Shown piece by piece: positions 44,457 through 52,553 of a stretch of DNA of 64,000 nt. The translations under genes were made by a program, and so were the position numbers. Positions within the stretch are counted from its first letter, which is position 1. Each line of letters begins with the position of its first letter. Location of the stretch: contig CAMOGQ010000001.1 of the NCBI GenBank assembly GCA_946614165.1, forward strand, positions 1 through 64,000, written 5' to 3'. The notes beneath the pieces were generated by a model, which had not been told where the DNA came from, searched no databases, and saw nothing but the letters and a program-made list of their open reading frames with translations. This stretch comes from an uncultured Lachnospiraceae bacterium (lineage in GTDB: Bacteria > Bacillota > Clostridia > Lachnospirales > Lachnospiraceae).

Positions 44457-46328
44457 ATGAAGTCTAAAAAGTTTTTTGGAACTCTGATCATGATGCTTGT
44501 TCTCAGCATGGCTGTCCCTGCGCCCGTTTCCGCAGCAGGGTTTGCGGCTGCAGAAACTGCCGTCCGGCAGAGCCAGGCAGCAGGGATCAAGACCGTAAAG
44601 GGCAAGATATATTCCACAGGCGCCACAGGCTGGCAGACCATCGGCGGGAAAAAATACTATTTCTGGCCTTCCACAGCCAAAGGACATAAGAAGAAAGAGG
44701 CTGCCACAGGCTGGCAGACCATCGGCGGCAAGGAGTACTGCTTCGATGCCAAGGGCGTTCTTTATACCGGCAAAAGCACGGTGGACGGCGTTGCCTACTT
44801 TTTCCTGAGCAAGGGCGGCCGCGCCACAGGCTGGCAGACCATCGGCGGAAAGAAGTACTATTTCTGGACCTCCAAGGCGGGCGGCCATAAAAAGTATGAG
44901 ATGGCCGTCGGCAAGGTCAAAATCGGCAGCAAGTACTACTTCTTTAATAAAGACGGCGTCCTGCAGACGAACGGCCTGATCCAGGACGGCGGCAGCATCT
45001 ACTGTGCCGACAGCAAGGGCGTCCTGTGCAGAAAGTGGGTCACCCTGAACGGAAAGAAATACTATTTCTTCGGCAAGACCAGCGGCGACAGGAAGATCTG
45101 CGCGGCAGCCAAAGGACCTGCCAAGGTGGACAAGATCGCCTATATGTTCGATCAGAACGGCGTTCTGCAGACAGGCCTGGTCAAATATGACGGCAAGTAT
45201 TACTATGCGGACAGCAAAGGCGTCCTGCAGACCAGATGGCAGACCATCGGCGGAAAGACCTACTACTTTTACAAGAAGAGTCTTGCGGCGGCCACAGGCT
45301 GGAACAAGCTGGGCGACAACATTTACTACTTCAACGCAGAAGGCGTCAGACAGACCGGCCTGATCACCTACAGCGGCGGCGTATACTATCTGGACGCCAA
45401 GGGCAGGATGCAGAAGGGCTGGCAGACCGTCTCCGGGAACAAGTACTACTTCTACCCTTCGGACCAGGGCAGCTTCAAGGCAGGCCAGGCGGCCACAGGA
45501 ACCGTGACCATCGACAAGAAATCCTATACCTTTGACAGCAGCGGCAGGCTCAAGACCACCGCCAGCACCGAAAAGCCCTCAGCCGAGGATGACAAGAAGA
45601 CCGTGGATGAAAAGAAGCCGGTCGACACGGGAACCACCACGACCCATGACGGCATTACGGTCCCCGTAGTCTATACCTCCACCCACGGCATCAAGCTTTA
45701 CGGAAAGGTAGATACCAGCCTTCCCTTCGGCGTACAGGTCCTTCAGAGCAATATCAACTATTACGAGGCCGCCATGCAGGCCCTCAAGAAGCAGGGCAAG
45801 AAGTGGCAGTACTCCGTGGGCGGCGGCATCAGCAACTTCATGTGGCAGTTCGACAGGATCGTCAACTATGAGCCCTACCGGTCCAGCTGCTGCAGCAGCG
45901 GCCCTCACTGGATCATGCTGGATTTCGGCGAGACCAGCAGGACTTCCTTCTGCACGGTCATCAGCATCAATGAAGCCAGCACCTTCCAGCAGCTTTACGA
46001 AGCGGGAAAGATCAGGAAGGGCGATATCTTCATGGGCGTGCGCTATGAGAACGGCAAGGCCATAGGCCACGAATTCGTCAACTACGATTTCACCACCACC
46101 TTTGATACGGGCCACGGCTCCGGCGGCTGGCATGCCGATCCCACGATCAGGCATTCCGATCCCAGAAAGGCTGTTTTCGACACCTTCCTGCATCCCATGA
46201 AGACATCCTTCTCCTACTACGGCTACAAGATCAGAAAGATCTACAGGATCAAAAGCGATTACGTTCCCAAGCAGTACAGGAACGAAAAGGGCATCCTGAC
46301 CAAAATGCCTGCTTCCGTAAAACCCTGA
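44457..46328 (+). CDS. Secreted cell-wall-binding repeat protein with a C-terminal unknown domain
   Basis: A 623-residue secreted protein. After a signal peptide (about 1-25), residues 45-365 hold roughly a dozen choline/glucan-binding-type repeats with ATGWQTIGGKKYYF, YYADSKGVLQT and similar units, likely anchoring it to cell-wall glycans. A Lys/Asp/Thr linker (370-400) leads to a ~220-residue domain with SSCCSSGPHWIMLD, GDIFMGVRYENGKAIGHEFV and GSGGWHADP. A Cys and His in this order, with a GDIF strand, suggest an NlpC/P60-like cysteine peptidase or amidase, but I cannot confirm it. GAGAGGA precedes the ATG. The gene lies alone with its own promoter. Confidence 0.85.
   Translation: MKSKKFFGTLIMMLVLSMAVPAPVSAAGFAAAETAVRQSQAAGIKTVKGKIYSTGATGWQTIGGKKYYFWPSTAKGHKKKEAATGWQTIGGKEYCFDAKGVLYTGKSTVDGVAYFFLSKGGRATGWQTIGGKKYYFWTSKAGGHKKYEMAVGKVKIGSKYYFFNKDGVLQTNGLIQDGGSIYCADSKGVLCRKWVTLNGKKYYFFGKTSGDRKICAAAKGPAKVDKIAYMFDQNGVLQTGLVKYDGKYYYADSKGVLQTRWQTIGGKTYYFYKKSLAAATGWNKLGDNIYYFNAEGVRQTGLITYSGGVYYLDAKGRMQKGWQTVSGNKYYFYPSDQGSFKAGQAATGTVTIDKKSYTFDSSGRLKTTASTEKPSAEDDKKTVDEKKPVDTGTTTTHDGITVPVVYTSTHGIKLYGKVDTSLPFGVQVLQSNINYYEAAMQALKKQGKKWQYSVGGGISNFMWQFDRIVNYEPYRSSCCSSGPHWIMLDFGETSRTSFCTVISINEASTFQQLYEAGKIRKGDIFMGVRYENGKAIGHEFVNYDFTTTFDTGHGSGGWHADPTIRHSDPRKAVFDTFLHPMKTSFSYYGYKIRKIYRIKSDYVPKQYRNEKGILTKMPASVKP
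44615..45560 (+). repeat. Internal coding repeats of the wall-binding protein
   Basis: Tandem ~60-base and longer repeats encoding GW/YYF units. The sequence GCCACAGGCTGGCAGACCAT recurs exactly at about 44702 and 44823, with near copies at about 44620 and 45230. High DNA identity indicates recent duplication or gene conversion. Confidence 0.75.
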
Positions 46329-46429
46329 ACAAACAGGTAAGGAAATACTGGAAGAAAGAGAAGACATCTAGTAAAATACTGTCAGAGAGAATCCATATCC
46401 GCACAGCAGATCCTGAGTGAGGGGAATGT

Positions 46430-46828
46430 ATGGAAGACAGTATTTTCGCAAAGATCAGAAAGAAAATAAAAAATCTTTTCCGCAGGGAAGAGACTGCGGC
46501 GGCCGAAGAGACCCCCGAAGCACCGGCCAAAGAGGAGACTCCCGTGCCGGCCCCGGAAAGCCCTGAGAGCGTGAGCCTGGAAGACGCGGCGCCCGCAGAG
46601 CCCCTGGAATCCAGGTGGACCGAGGAATATGTCCAGTTTCTGGAGGAGACCGACGGAGGCCTGCCTCAGCCCGAAAGGGAAGAGGAAGGGGATGAGGGCC
46701 GGGGGCCCGAAGCCTGTGAGGAACCCGAAGAGACCGGGAGCGGACCGGAAACGGAAGAAACAGATCCCGAATACGCGGATCCGGAAGAAGATCCGTGGTC
46801 TGAGGACGCCGGGGAAAAGAAAGAATAA
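46430..46828 (+). CDS. Acidic, low-complexity hypothetical protein
   Basis: A 132-residue protein, not recognised. Residues 1-20 are basic and amphipathic (MEDSIFAKIRKKIKNLFRRE); the rest is Glu/Pro/Asp-rich, disordered-looking, with a short WTEEYVQFLEET element. GAGGGGAATGT precedes the ATG. A basic amphipathic start followed by an acidic tail could suggest peripheral membrane contact, but no function can be assigned. It lies 84 bases before the MurD-CapA gene, with a hairpin between them. Confidence 0.65.
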   Translation: MEDSIFAKIRKKIKNLFRREETAAAEETPEAPAKEETPVPAPESPESVSLEDAAPAEPLESRWTEEYVQFLEETDGGLPQPEREEEGDEGRGPEACEEPEETGSGPETEETDPEYADPEEDPWSEDAGEKKE

Positions 46829-46844
46829 GAACATTCAGATGCAG

Positions 46845-46886
46845 TTCCTGCAGCACGGGATTCATTTTCCTGTGCTGCAGGAATTT
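46845..46886 (+). terminator. Hairpin before the MurD-CapA gene
   Basis: TTCCTGCAGCAC pairs with GTGCTGCAGGAA, extended by GGGA/TCCT, and is followed by only TTT. It is a strong stem but a weak terminator. Confidence 0.6.
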
Positions 46887-46912
46887 ACTATGCTCGGAAG
46901 AAGGGACAGAAG

Positions 46913-49255
46913 ATGAAGATCACTGAAAAACTGAAGGGAAAGAGGATACTGATCTGGGGCTACGGCAGAGAAGGAAAGTCCACGGAGCGCTTTATCAGAC
47001 AGTTCTGCCAGGCAGAGGCCCTTTCCGTATTTGAGGGAAAAAAAGAGGGGATCCGTGAGGAGGACTGGGACTATATCATCAAGAGCCCCGGCATCAAGGC
47101 AGAGGGCCTTGGCGAAAAGTATACCTCCCAGACCCAGCTTTTCCTGGAGGAGTTCAGGGACAGGACCGTGGGGGTTACGGGCACCAAGGGAAAGAGCACC
47201 ACTTCCTCCCTCCTCTATACCGTCCTTGCCGCCTGCTCCGGCAGAAAGGCCTTTCTGGTGGGCAACATCGGCTATCCCTGCCTGGATTATTACGGCGAGA
47301 TCGACGATAACAGCGTAATCGTCTTCGAGATGTCCTGCCACCAGCTCTCCACTGTCACGGTATCGCCCCATACGGCCGTATTCCTGAACCTCTATGAGGA
47401 GCATCTGGATTATTACGGGACCTTTGAAAAGTATTTCGCTGCCAAGAAGAACATCACCCTTTTCCAGACGGAAGAGGACTATTTCTACTGCGGCGACACG
47501 GTGCCCGCATTTACGACCAGGGCCCGGAAGAAGGAGATCTCCTATGAAGATCCCCGCAGCTACGATCTCCAGATCCGGGGCAGCCACAACCAGTACAACG
47601 CCAGGTTCGTCTATGACATCTGCACGGAGGTCTTTGGCTGCGATCCCGAAGAGGTCAGAAAGGCCATGGCCTCCTTCAGGGGACTTTCCCACCGTCTGGA
47701 GTATGTGACTACAAAGGGCGGAGTGGATTATTACAACGATTCCATCTCCACCATCCCCGAAGCGGCCATCCAGGCCCTGCGCAGCGTCCCCAATGCGGGC
47801 TCCGTCATCATAGGGGGCATGGACAGAGGCATCCATTACGATCTTCTGACAGACTTTATGCGGGAGAATCAGAACTATAAATATATCCTCTGCTACGAGA
47901 CCGGAGAGAGGATCTACCGGTCCGTATCGGACCTGGACTGCTGCCTGCTCTGCAAAGACCTTTACGAAGCCGTGGAACTGGCGGAAAAGGTCACGCCCGC
48001 GGGCATGGCCTGTCTGCTTTCTCCGGCGGCGGCCTCCTACGGCTATTTCAGGAACTTTGAGGACAGGGGAGACACCTTCAAGGAGCTGGTCAGGGGAGAA
48101 TCCCTCTCCTTTGCCTTTACCGGCGACATAGGCTTTGACAAATACATGGACGGAAAGTGGGAGGACCCGGACCTGATCGCGCCGGAGATCCTGGATTTCC
48201 TTAAAGGCTGTGACCATGTCTGCGCCAACATTGAAGGCCCCCTTTCCGCCGCGGACAAGCAGCTTCTTCCCGGCAGCAATCTGAGCCTGATGCATACCAT
48301 GGACCCCGCCATCACGGGGGTCCTGAAAAAGATGCATGCCGACATCTGGAACATCAACAACAACCACATCATGGATGCGGGCCAGAAGGGCCTTCAGGAC
48401 ACCCTGAGGGAGGCGGAAAAGTTCGGCGCCATGACCGTGGGCGCCGGCATGAACCTGGAAGCAGCCTCCCGGCCTCTTTACTTTGACAGGGCCGGCGGCA
48501 TCGGCATGATCGCCGTGGGCTACCGCAGGGGCTGCAAGCCGGCGGGAGAGGACCTGGGCGGCTGCCTGCTCTGGAATGAGATGGATCTGATCCGGGAAAA
48601 GATCGGGGAAATAAAGGAAAAATGCCGCTGGTGCGTGGTGATCTGCCACGGAGGAGAGGAATTCACATCGCTTCCCTCTCCCTATGTCAGAGACCGCTAT
48701 CTGGCCTACCTGGACATGGGGGCCGATGTCGTGGTCTGCCACCATCCCCATGTGCCCATGAACTATGAGCTGGTGGGGGACAAAGCCATCTTTTATTCCC
48801 TGGGCAATTTCATTTTTGACACGGACTACCAGAGGGCCCAGTTCAACACGGAAAAGGGGATCCTTTTGAAGCTGGTCTTTACCGGCGGCCATTTCGCCTT
48901 CCGGGCCATGGGACTGCGGATCGACCGGAAAAAGGAGCATGTCGTGGCGGGAGATCTTCCGGACATCTTCGAGAACGTCCCCGAGGAGGAATACAGGAAG
49001 CTTTCTCCCCTGGCGGCCCGGATGTTTATTTCCGCCACCAAGCGCCAGCAGAAGTATCTGAAGCCTGCCGAGTTCGAAAACATGGACGAGGAAGCCTGGA
49101 AGGAGCACTTCTTCCAGCCCATGCGCAGCGGCAGGGTGCCCGGGGAAGCCCTGGATTTCACCCTTGTCTATCCTCTGGCCCAGAAGGCCGGGGAGGGCCT
49201 CTGGAAGGAGAGCCGCCTGGACAAAGTGAAGAACTATATTCTGGAGCAGATCTGA
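46913..49255 (+). CDS. MurD-like amide ligase fused to a CapA-type metallophosphatase domain
   Basis: A 780-residue two-domain protein, uninterrupted. Residues 1-400 are a complete Mur ligase closest to MurD: ILIWGYGREGKST, P-loop GVTGTKGKSTTSSLL, EMSCHQL, NLYEEHLDYYGTFEKYFAAKKNI (carbamylated-Lys region), HRLEYV, YNDSISTIPEAAIQAL, GGMDRGI and LLSPAAASYGYFRNFEDRGD. Residues 400-720 are a PGA_cap/CapA metallophosphatase-like domain: FAFTGDIGFD, CANIEGPLS, NINNNHIMDAG, VICHGGEE, CHHPHVPMNYE and YSLGNFIFDTD. CapB (Mur-ligase-like) and CapA are separate partners in poly-gamma-glutamate synthesis, so the fusion suggests an amide-linked cell-surface polymer. No signal peptide or membrane helix is evident, unlike classic CapA. 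Function is inferred. Confidence 0.9.
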   Translation: MKITEKLKGKRILIWGYGREGKSTERFIRQFCQAEALSVFEGKKEGIREEDWDYIIKSPGIKAEGLGEKYTSQTQLFLEEFRDRTVGVTGTKGKSTTSSLLYTVLAACSGRKAFLVGNIGYPCLDYYGEIDDNSVIVFEMSCHQLSTVTVSPHTAVFLNLYEEHLDYYGTFEKYFAAKKNITLFQTEEDYFYCGDTVPAFTTRARKKEISYEDPRSYDLQIRGSHNQYNARFVYDICTEVFGCDPEEVRKAMASFRGLSHRLEYVTTKGGVDYYNDSISTIPEAAIQALRSVPNAGSVIIGGMDRGIHYDLLTDFMRENQNYKYILCYETGERIYRSVSDLDCCLLCKDLYEAVELAEKVTPAGMACLLSPAAASYGYFRNFEDRGDTFKELVRGESLSFAFTGDIGFDKYMDGKWEDPDLIAPEILDFLKGCDHVCANIEGPLSAADKQLLPGSNLSLMHTMDPAITGVLKKMHADIWNINNNHIMDAGQKGLQDTLREAEKFGAMTVGAGMNLEAASRPLYFDRAGGIGMIAVGYRRGCKPAGEDLGGCLLWNEMDLIREKIGEIKEKCRWCVVICHGGEEFTSLPSPYVRDRYLAYLDMGADVVVCHHPHVPMNYELVGDKAIFYSLGNFIFDTDYQRAQFNTEKGILLKLVFTGGHFAFRAMGLRIDRKKEHVVAGDLPDIFENVPEEEYRKLSPLAARMFISATKRQQKYLKPAEFENMDEEAWKEHFFQPMRSGRVPGEALDFTLVYPLAQKAGEGLWKESRLDKVKNYILEQI

Positions 49256-49340
49256 CGGGATGGGGAGCCATAAATATCGTATTTTCCGGGCCGGATTTTA
49301 TGGCTTTTGTCACCAGAAAGAGATATGGCAGAAAAATCTC

Positions 49341-49368
49341 TTGACAAGCTTCGGAAAAACGATATTAT
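49341..49368 (+). promoter_or_regulatory. Promoter of the Lrp/AsnC gene
   Basis: TTGACA (49341-49346), 16 bases, TATTAT (49363-49368). Confidence 0.75.
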
Positions 49369-49404
49369 TTATCTTAAATTACAGATAGCAAGAAAAATGA
49401 CAAA

Positions 49405-49437
49405 GGCGTCATCCCAGGGGGGATGGTGCCTTTTTTT
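49405..49437 (+). terminator. Intrinsic terminator in the Lrp/AsnC leader
   Basis: GGCGTCATCCC pairs with GGGATGGTGCC (two G-U pairs) and is followed by seven T residues. It lies between the promoter and the start codon, so it can act as an attenuator. Confidence 0.75.
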
Positions 49438-49482
49438 CCGGGAGAGACAGTGATCCCCGCAGCACAAAGGAGATGAAGTAAT

Positions 49483-49914
49483 ATGGATAAACTTGATTAC
49501 GAGATTCTGGAATGTCTCAGGCATAACAGCAGGGAAAAGGCTTCCGCCATCAGCCGAAAGATCAATCTGTCCGTATCCGCTGTCCTGGAGAGGATCCACA
49601 AGATGGAGACCCAGGGCGTGATCAGGGGTTATACGGTGGTGACCAACAAAAAGATGCTGGGCATGGGAATGCTGGCCGTGATGGAAGTGTCCCTGGAGCA
49701 TCCCAAGTATTATGACAGTTTTACGGGTCTGATCAATTCCATGCCGGAGATCGTATCCTGCTACTACATGACGGGGGACTTCGATTTCATTTTAAAGATC
49801 TACGCCCAGGATTCGGATGACCTGGAAGGAATCCACAAGCGGATCAAGAGCATCCACGGGGTCAGCAGCACCAGGACCTATATTACCTTAAAGACCGTCA
49901 AGGAAGAATTCTGA
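49483..49914 (+). CDS. Lrp/AsnC-family transcriptional regulator
   Basis: A 143-residue regulator. The N-terminal winged helix-turn-helix (LDYEILECLRHNSREKASAISRKINLSVSAVLERIHKMETQGVI region, residues 4-48) binds DNA; the C-terminal RAM/ACT-like domain (about 65-140) binds amino acids and assembles octamers (CYYMTGDFDFILKIYAQD). AAGGAGATG precedes the ATG. Its promoter is followed by a terminator hairpin in the leader. No biosynthetic gene is adjacent, so its regulon is unknown. Confidence 0.93.
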   Translation: MDKLDYEILECLRHNSREKASAISRKINLSVSAVLERIHKMETQGVIRGYTVVTNKKMLGMGMLAVMEVSLEHPKYYDSFTGLINSMPEIVSCYYMTGDFDFILKIYAQDSDDLEGIHKRIKSIHGVSSTRTYITLKTVKEEF

Positions 49915-49934
49915 CAGGCAGATTCATAAGAGAA

Positions 49935-50035
49935 GCCTGCCGGGAGGAGAATGCCTCCCGGGCAGGTACGACAGCCCGCTCCCCCGGGCGTTTTCCCGCT
50001 CTCCGGCGGGCTAAGCGCCCCGGGGAGCTTTTTTT
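49935..50035 (+). terminator. Two hairpins, the second a terminator, after the Lrp/AsnC gene
   Basis: GCCTGCCGGGAGG/CCTCCCGGGCAGG (49935-49966) is followed by GCTCCCC (49978-49984) pairing with GGGGAGC (50022-50028) over an inner CCCGC/GCGGG arm, then seven T residues. From 50036 to 50276 no gene is seen; AAATTCCAC/GTGGAATTT (50174-50207) forms an isolated hairpin. Confidence 0.85.
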
Positions 50036-50276
50036 ATCGCCGGCAGAGGCCGGGGGAAGGGAAAACCGGAGAAAAAACCAGATAAAACATTTTTGAGAAT
50101 TGCCGAAGCTCTCATATCTCGACCATGTTGCTTTAGCTGTATGACCAGGTTCCGCTTGAGCTGCTGCATGATTAAATTCCACTTTTCCTTTTGCAGAGGT
50201 GGAATTTGGAATTTTAATTCCGGATCAGATAAAAAACCGTCCTCAGAGCTTCAGAATCCGCAGTAAGACTTCTCAT

Positions 50277-50305
50277 TTGACACGATATGATATAATATTT
50301 AAGAT
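50277..50305 (+). promoter_or_regulatory. Promoter of the five-gene ABC operon
   Basis: TTGACA (50277-50282), 17 bases, TAAGAT (50300-50305). A perfect TATAAT at 50291 is alternatively placed but has no matching -35. Confidence 0.65.
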
Positions 50306-50318
50306 ATATTTTCTTAAG

Positions 50319-50368
50319 ACGGGGCGCAGGAATTGTTAGGAGTCCTGCCGTTTTCCGGCATGCCCCGT
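50319..50368 (+). promoter_or_regulatory. Structured leader RNA of the five-gene ABC operon
   Basis: ACGGGGC (50319-50325) pairs with GCCCCGT (50362-50368). Directly inside, GCAGGA (50326-50331) pairs with TCCTGC (50343-50348), and a CCG/CGG mini-stem (50348-50358) follows, making a compact three-way junction. It lies just after the promoter and 52 bases before the first start codon. No known riboswitch class is recognised. Confidence 0.5.
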
Positions 50369-50420
50369 ATGCTATCATGATATCAGGGCCCGGTTTCCTG
50401 TGGGACCCGAAGGAAGAAAG

Positions 50421-51491
50421 ATGAGCGGCAGACTGAAGGACTTTTTTTCCGGCAGCGGAAAGGATTACAAATTCATAAAGTTACCGGACTTGAAAAAGAA
50501 GGCGGCGGCCCTCAAAGAAGGGGCCGGACATCTGAAAGAGGAGTTCAGGGGAAAGTCCTTCAGGGAAGCGGCCATGCTGATCCTTTCCCGGATCGGTGCC
50601 TTTTTCGAAGACAGTTCGGAGAGCGGCTATCATACCAGCAGGCACAGCCGGATCTCCTGGCTCTTTATCCTGCCTTCCCTGATTGGTGTCTGTCTGTTTT
50701 TCTTTATCCCTTTTCTGGTCGTGATTTACTACTCCTTTGTCAATAACCCCATCCAGCACCATTTCGTAGGCCTGACCAACTTCATACGGGTGGCGGGGAA
50801 TTCGGCCTTTCAGCTGGCAGCGGGAAATACACTGATCTTTTCCTTTATTTCGGTGCCCCTGGCGGTGGTCCTTTCCCTGGCCCTGGCGGTCATGATGGAC
50901 AGCCGGATCCCCTTCAGAAGCACCTTCAGGACCATTTTCCTGACCCCCATGATGGTGCCGGTGGCTTCGGTCATCCTGATCTGGGAGGTGCTTTTCCACT
51001 ACCACGGCCTGGTCAATGACCTGACCGCCGTCTTCGGCATGGCGCCCATTGACTGGATGAAATCCCCCCAGGCCCCCATCGTGATCGCCAGCCTTTTCCA
51101 GTGGAAGAACCTGGGCTACAACATGATCCTTTTCATGGCGGGCCTTGCCAGCATTCCCAGGGACATCCTGGAGGTGGCCAGACTGGAGAGCGCGTCCTCC
51201 CTGCAGATCTTCCTGCGGATCAAGCTGCGCTATCTGTCCTCCACCATCGTCTTCGTGACCATTATGTCCACCATTAATTCCTTCAAGGTCTTCCGGGAGA
51301 TCTATCTGATGACCGGGAATTATCCCTATGATACGCTGTACATGCTGCAGCATTTCATGAACAACACTTTTAATTCCCTCGACTACCAGAAGCTTTCGGC
51401 GGCCGCTATCCTGATGTCGCTGATCATGATCGCCATCATTGCCGTTATGTTCATAGCCGAGAACAGGATCAGCAGAGATCTGGAGTACTGA
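50421..51491 (+). CDS. MalF-type ABC permease
   Basis: A 356-residue CUT1-type inner-membrane permease with a ~70-residue cytoplasmic N-terminus and six predicted helices starting at ISWLFILPSLIGVCLFFFIPF. The ATPase-contact EAA loop is degenerate but present: DILEVARLESASSLQIFLRIKL. ATG 50421 has GGAAGAAAG upstream and is preferred to the GTG at 50400. It is the first gene of an operon with a MalG-type permease, an HlyD-like adaptor, a MacB-like protein and a binding lipoprotein. No ATPase gene is included; a shared MsmX-like ATPase would be needed if it imports sugars. Substrate unknown. Confidence 0.9.
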   Translation: MSGRLKDFFSGSGKDYKFIKLPDLKKKAAALKEGAGHLKEEFRGKSFREAAMLILSRIGAFFEDSSESGYHTSRHSRISWLFILPSLIGVCLFFFIPFLVVIYYSFVNNPIQHHFVGLTNFIRVAGNSAFQLAAGNTLIFSFISVPLAVVLSLALAVMMDSRIPFRSTFRTIFLTPMMVPVASVILIWEVLFHYHGLVNDLTAVFGMAPIDWMKSPQAPIVIASLFQWKNLGYNMILFMAGLASIPRDILEVARLESASSLQIFLRIKLRYLSSTIVFVTIMSTINSFKVFREIYLMTGNYPYDTLYMLQHFMNNTFNSLDYQKLSAAAILMSLIMIAIIAVMFIAENRISRDLEY

Positions 51492-51494
51492 TTT

Positions 51495-52508
51495 ATGAAT
51501 AGTCATTGGAACCAACAGGAAGGCAGAGGAGAAGGCGCCCCCCTGCCGGATCCGGGCAGAGAGGAAAAAGTGCGGATCATAAGGATGGCGCAGTCCGTGG
51601 AAGCCCAGGCCCTGCACAGGAAAAAGATGCGCAGGGTATGGACGGGGATCATCATAAAGACCCTGATCGCCTCCGTGTTCGCCTTCCTTTTTCTCATGCC
51701 CATCCTCCTGACCTTTACAAATTCCTTTATGTCCCCCTCGGAGATCAGCGCCAATTACGGGCAGGTATTTGCCACCACGGAAAACGGCGGAAAAATGTTC
51801 ATAGCCCGGAAGGTGAATCTGAAGTTCCTGCCGGACATGGTGACCTTCCGCCAGTATGTGACGGTGCTTTTCAGAAGCCCCGCATACCTGATCAAGTTCT
51901 GGAACTCGGTCTTTTACGTGGTCCCCATCGTGGTCTTCCAGCTGGCGGTGGCCTCCCTGGCCGCCTACGGGTTTGCCAGATACAGCGGAAAGAAGAAGGC
52001 TGCCCTGTTTTTCAGCTACATCATTATCATGCTGATGCCCTACCAGGTCACCCTGGTGCCCAACTACCTGGTCGCCTCCTGGATGCATATCCTGAACACC
52101 AGGTGGGCCATCTGGCTGCCGGGGATCTTTTCTCCCTTCGCCGTCTACATGCTGACCAAATATATGAAAAGGATCCCCAGATCCATCTATGAGGCGGCAG
52201 AGATCGACGGGGCGGATGAATGGCAGATCTTCACAAAGATCTGCATGCCCCTGTGCCGCAGCGGCCTGGCCTCCATTGCTATCCTGATCTTTATCGACTA
52301 CTGGAACATGGTGGAGCAGCCCCTGATCCTTCTGTCGGATCAGGAGATGCATCCCCTGTCCGTTTTCCTCTCGGAGATCAACTCCGGAGAGATCTCCCTG
52401 GCTTTCGCGGTGGCGGTGATCTATATGATCCTGCCCCTGCTCATTTTCCTCTACGGAGAGGAATACCTGATCGAGGGCATCACCTATCAGGGCGGCATCA
52501 AGGAATAG
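51495..52508 (+). CDS. MalG-type ABC permease
   Basis: A 337-residue permease paired with the preceding one. After a ~50-residue charged N-terminus, six helices follow. The EAA loop is clear: IPRSIYEAAEIDGADEWQIFTKICMPL. It is longer than usual MalG proteins (about 280) because of the N-terminal extension and a larger first extracytoplasmic loop (residues 85-130). The start is three bases after the previous stop; GGAG lies within the end of that gene. The C-terminus EEYLIEGITYQGGIKE matches the family. Confidence 0.92.
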   Translation: MNSHWNQQEGRGEGAPLPDPGREEKVRIIRMAQSVEAQALHRKKMRRVWTGIIIKTLIASVFAFLFLMPILLTFTNSFMSPSEISANYGQVFATTENGGKMFIARKVNLKFLPDMVTFRQYVTVLFRSPAYLIKFWNSVFYVVPIVVFQLAVASLAAYGFARYSGKKKAALFFSYIIIMLMPYQVTLVPNYLVASWMHILNTRWAIWLPGIFSPFAVYMLTKYMKRIPRSIYEAAEIDGADEWQIFTKICMPLCRSGLASIAILIFIDYWNMVEQPLILLSDQEMHPLSVFLSEINSGEISLAFAVAVIYMILPLLIFLYGEEYLIEGITYQGGIKE

Positions 52509-52553
52509 GGCCGTTTCCGAATAAGCAACATTAACAAAAGGAGTTTTCCGCGT

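Noticed and set aside
46862..49108. A 748-codon minus-strand frame opposite the MurD-CapA gene
   Set aside because: Mirror of a well-supported fusion protein; no recognisable domain and compositional bias typical of antisense frames.
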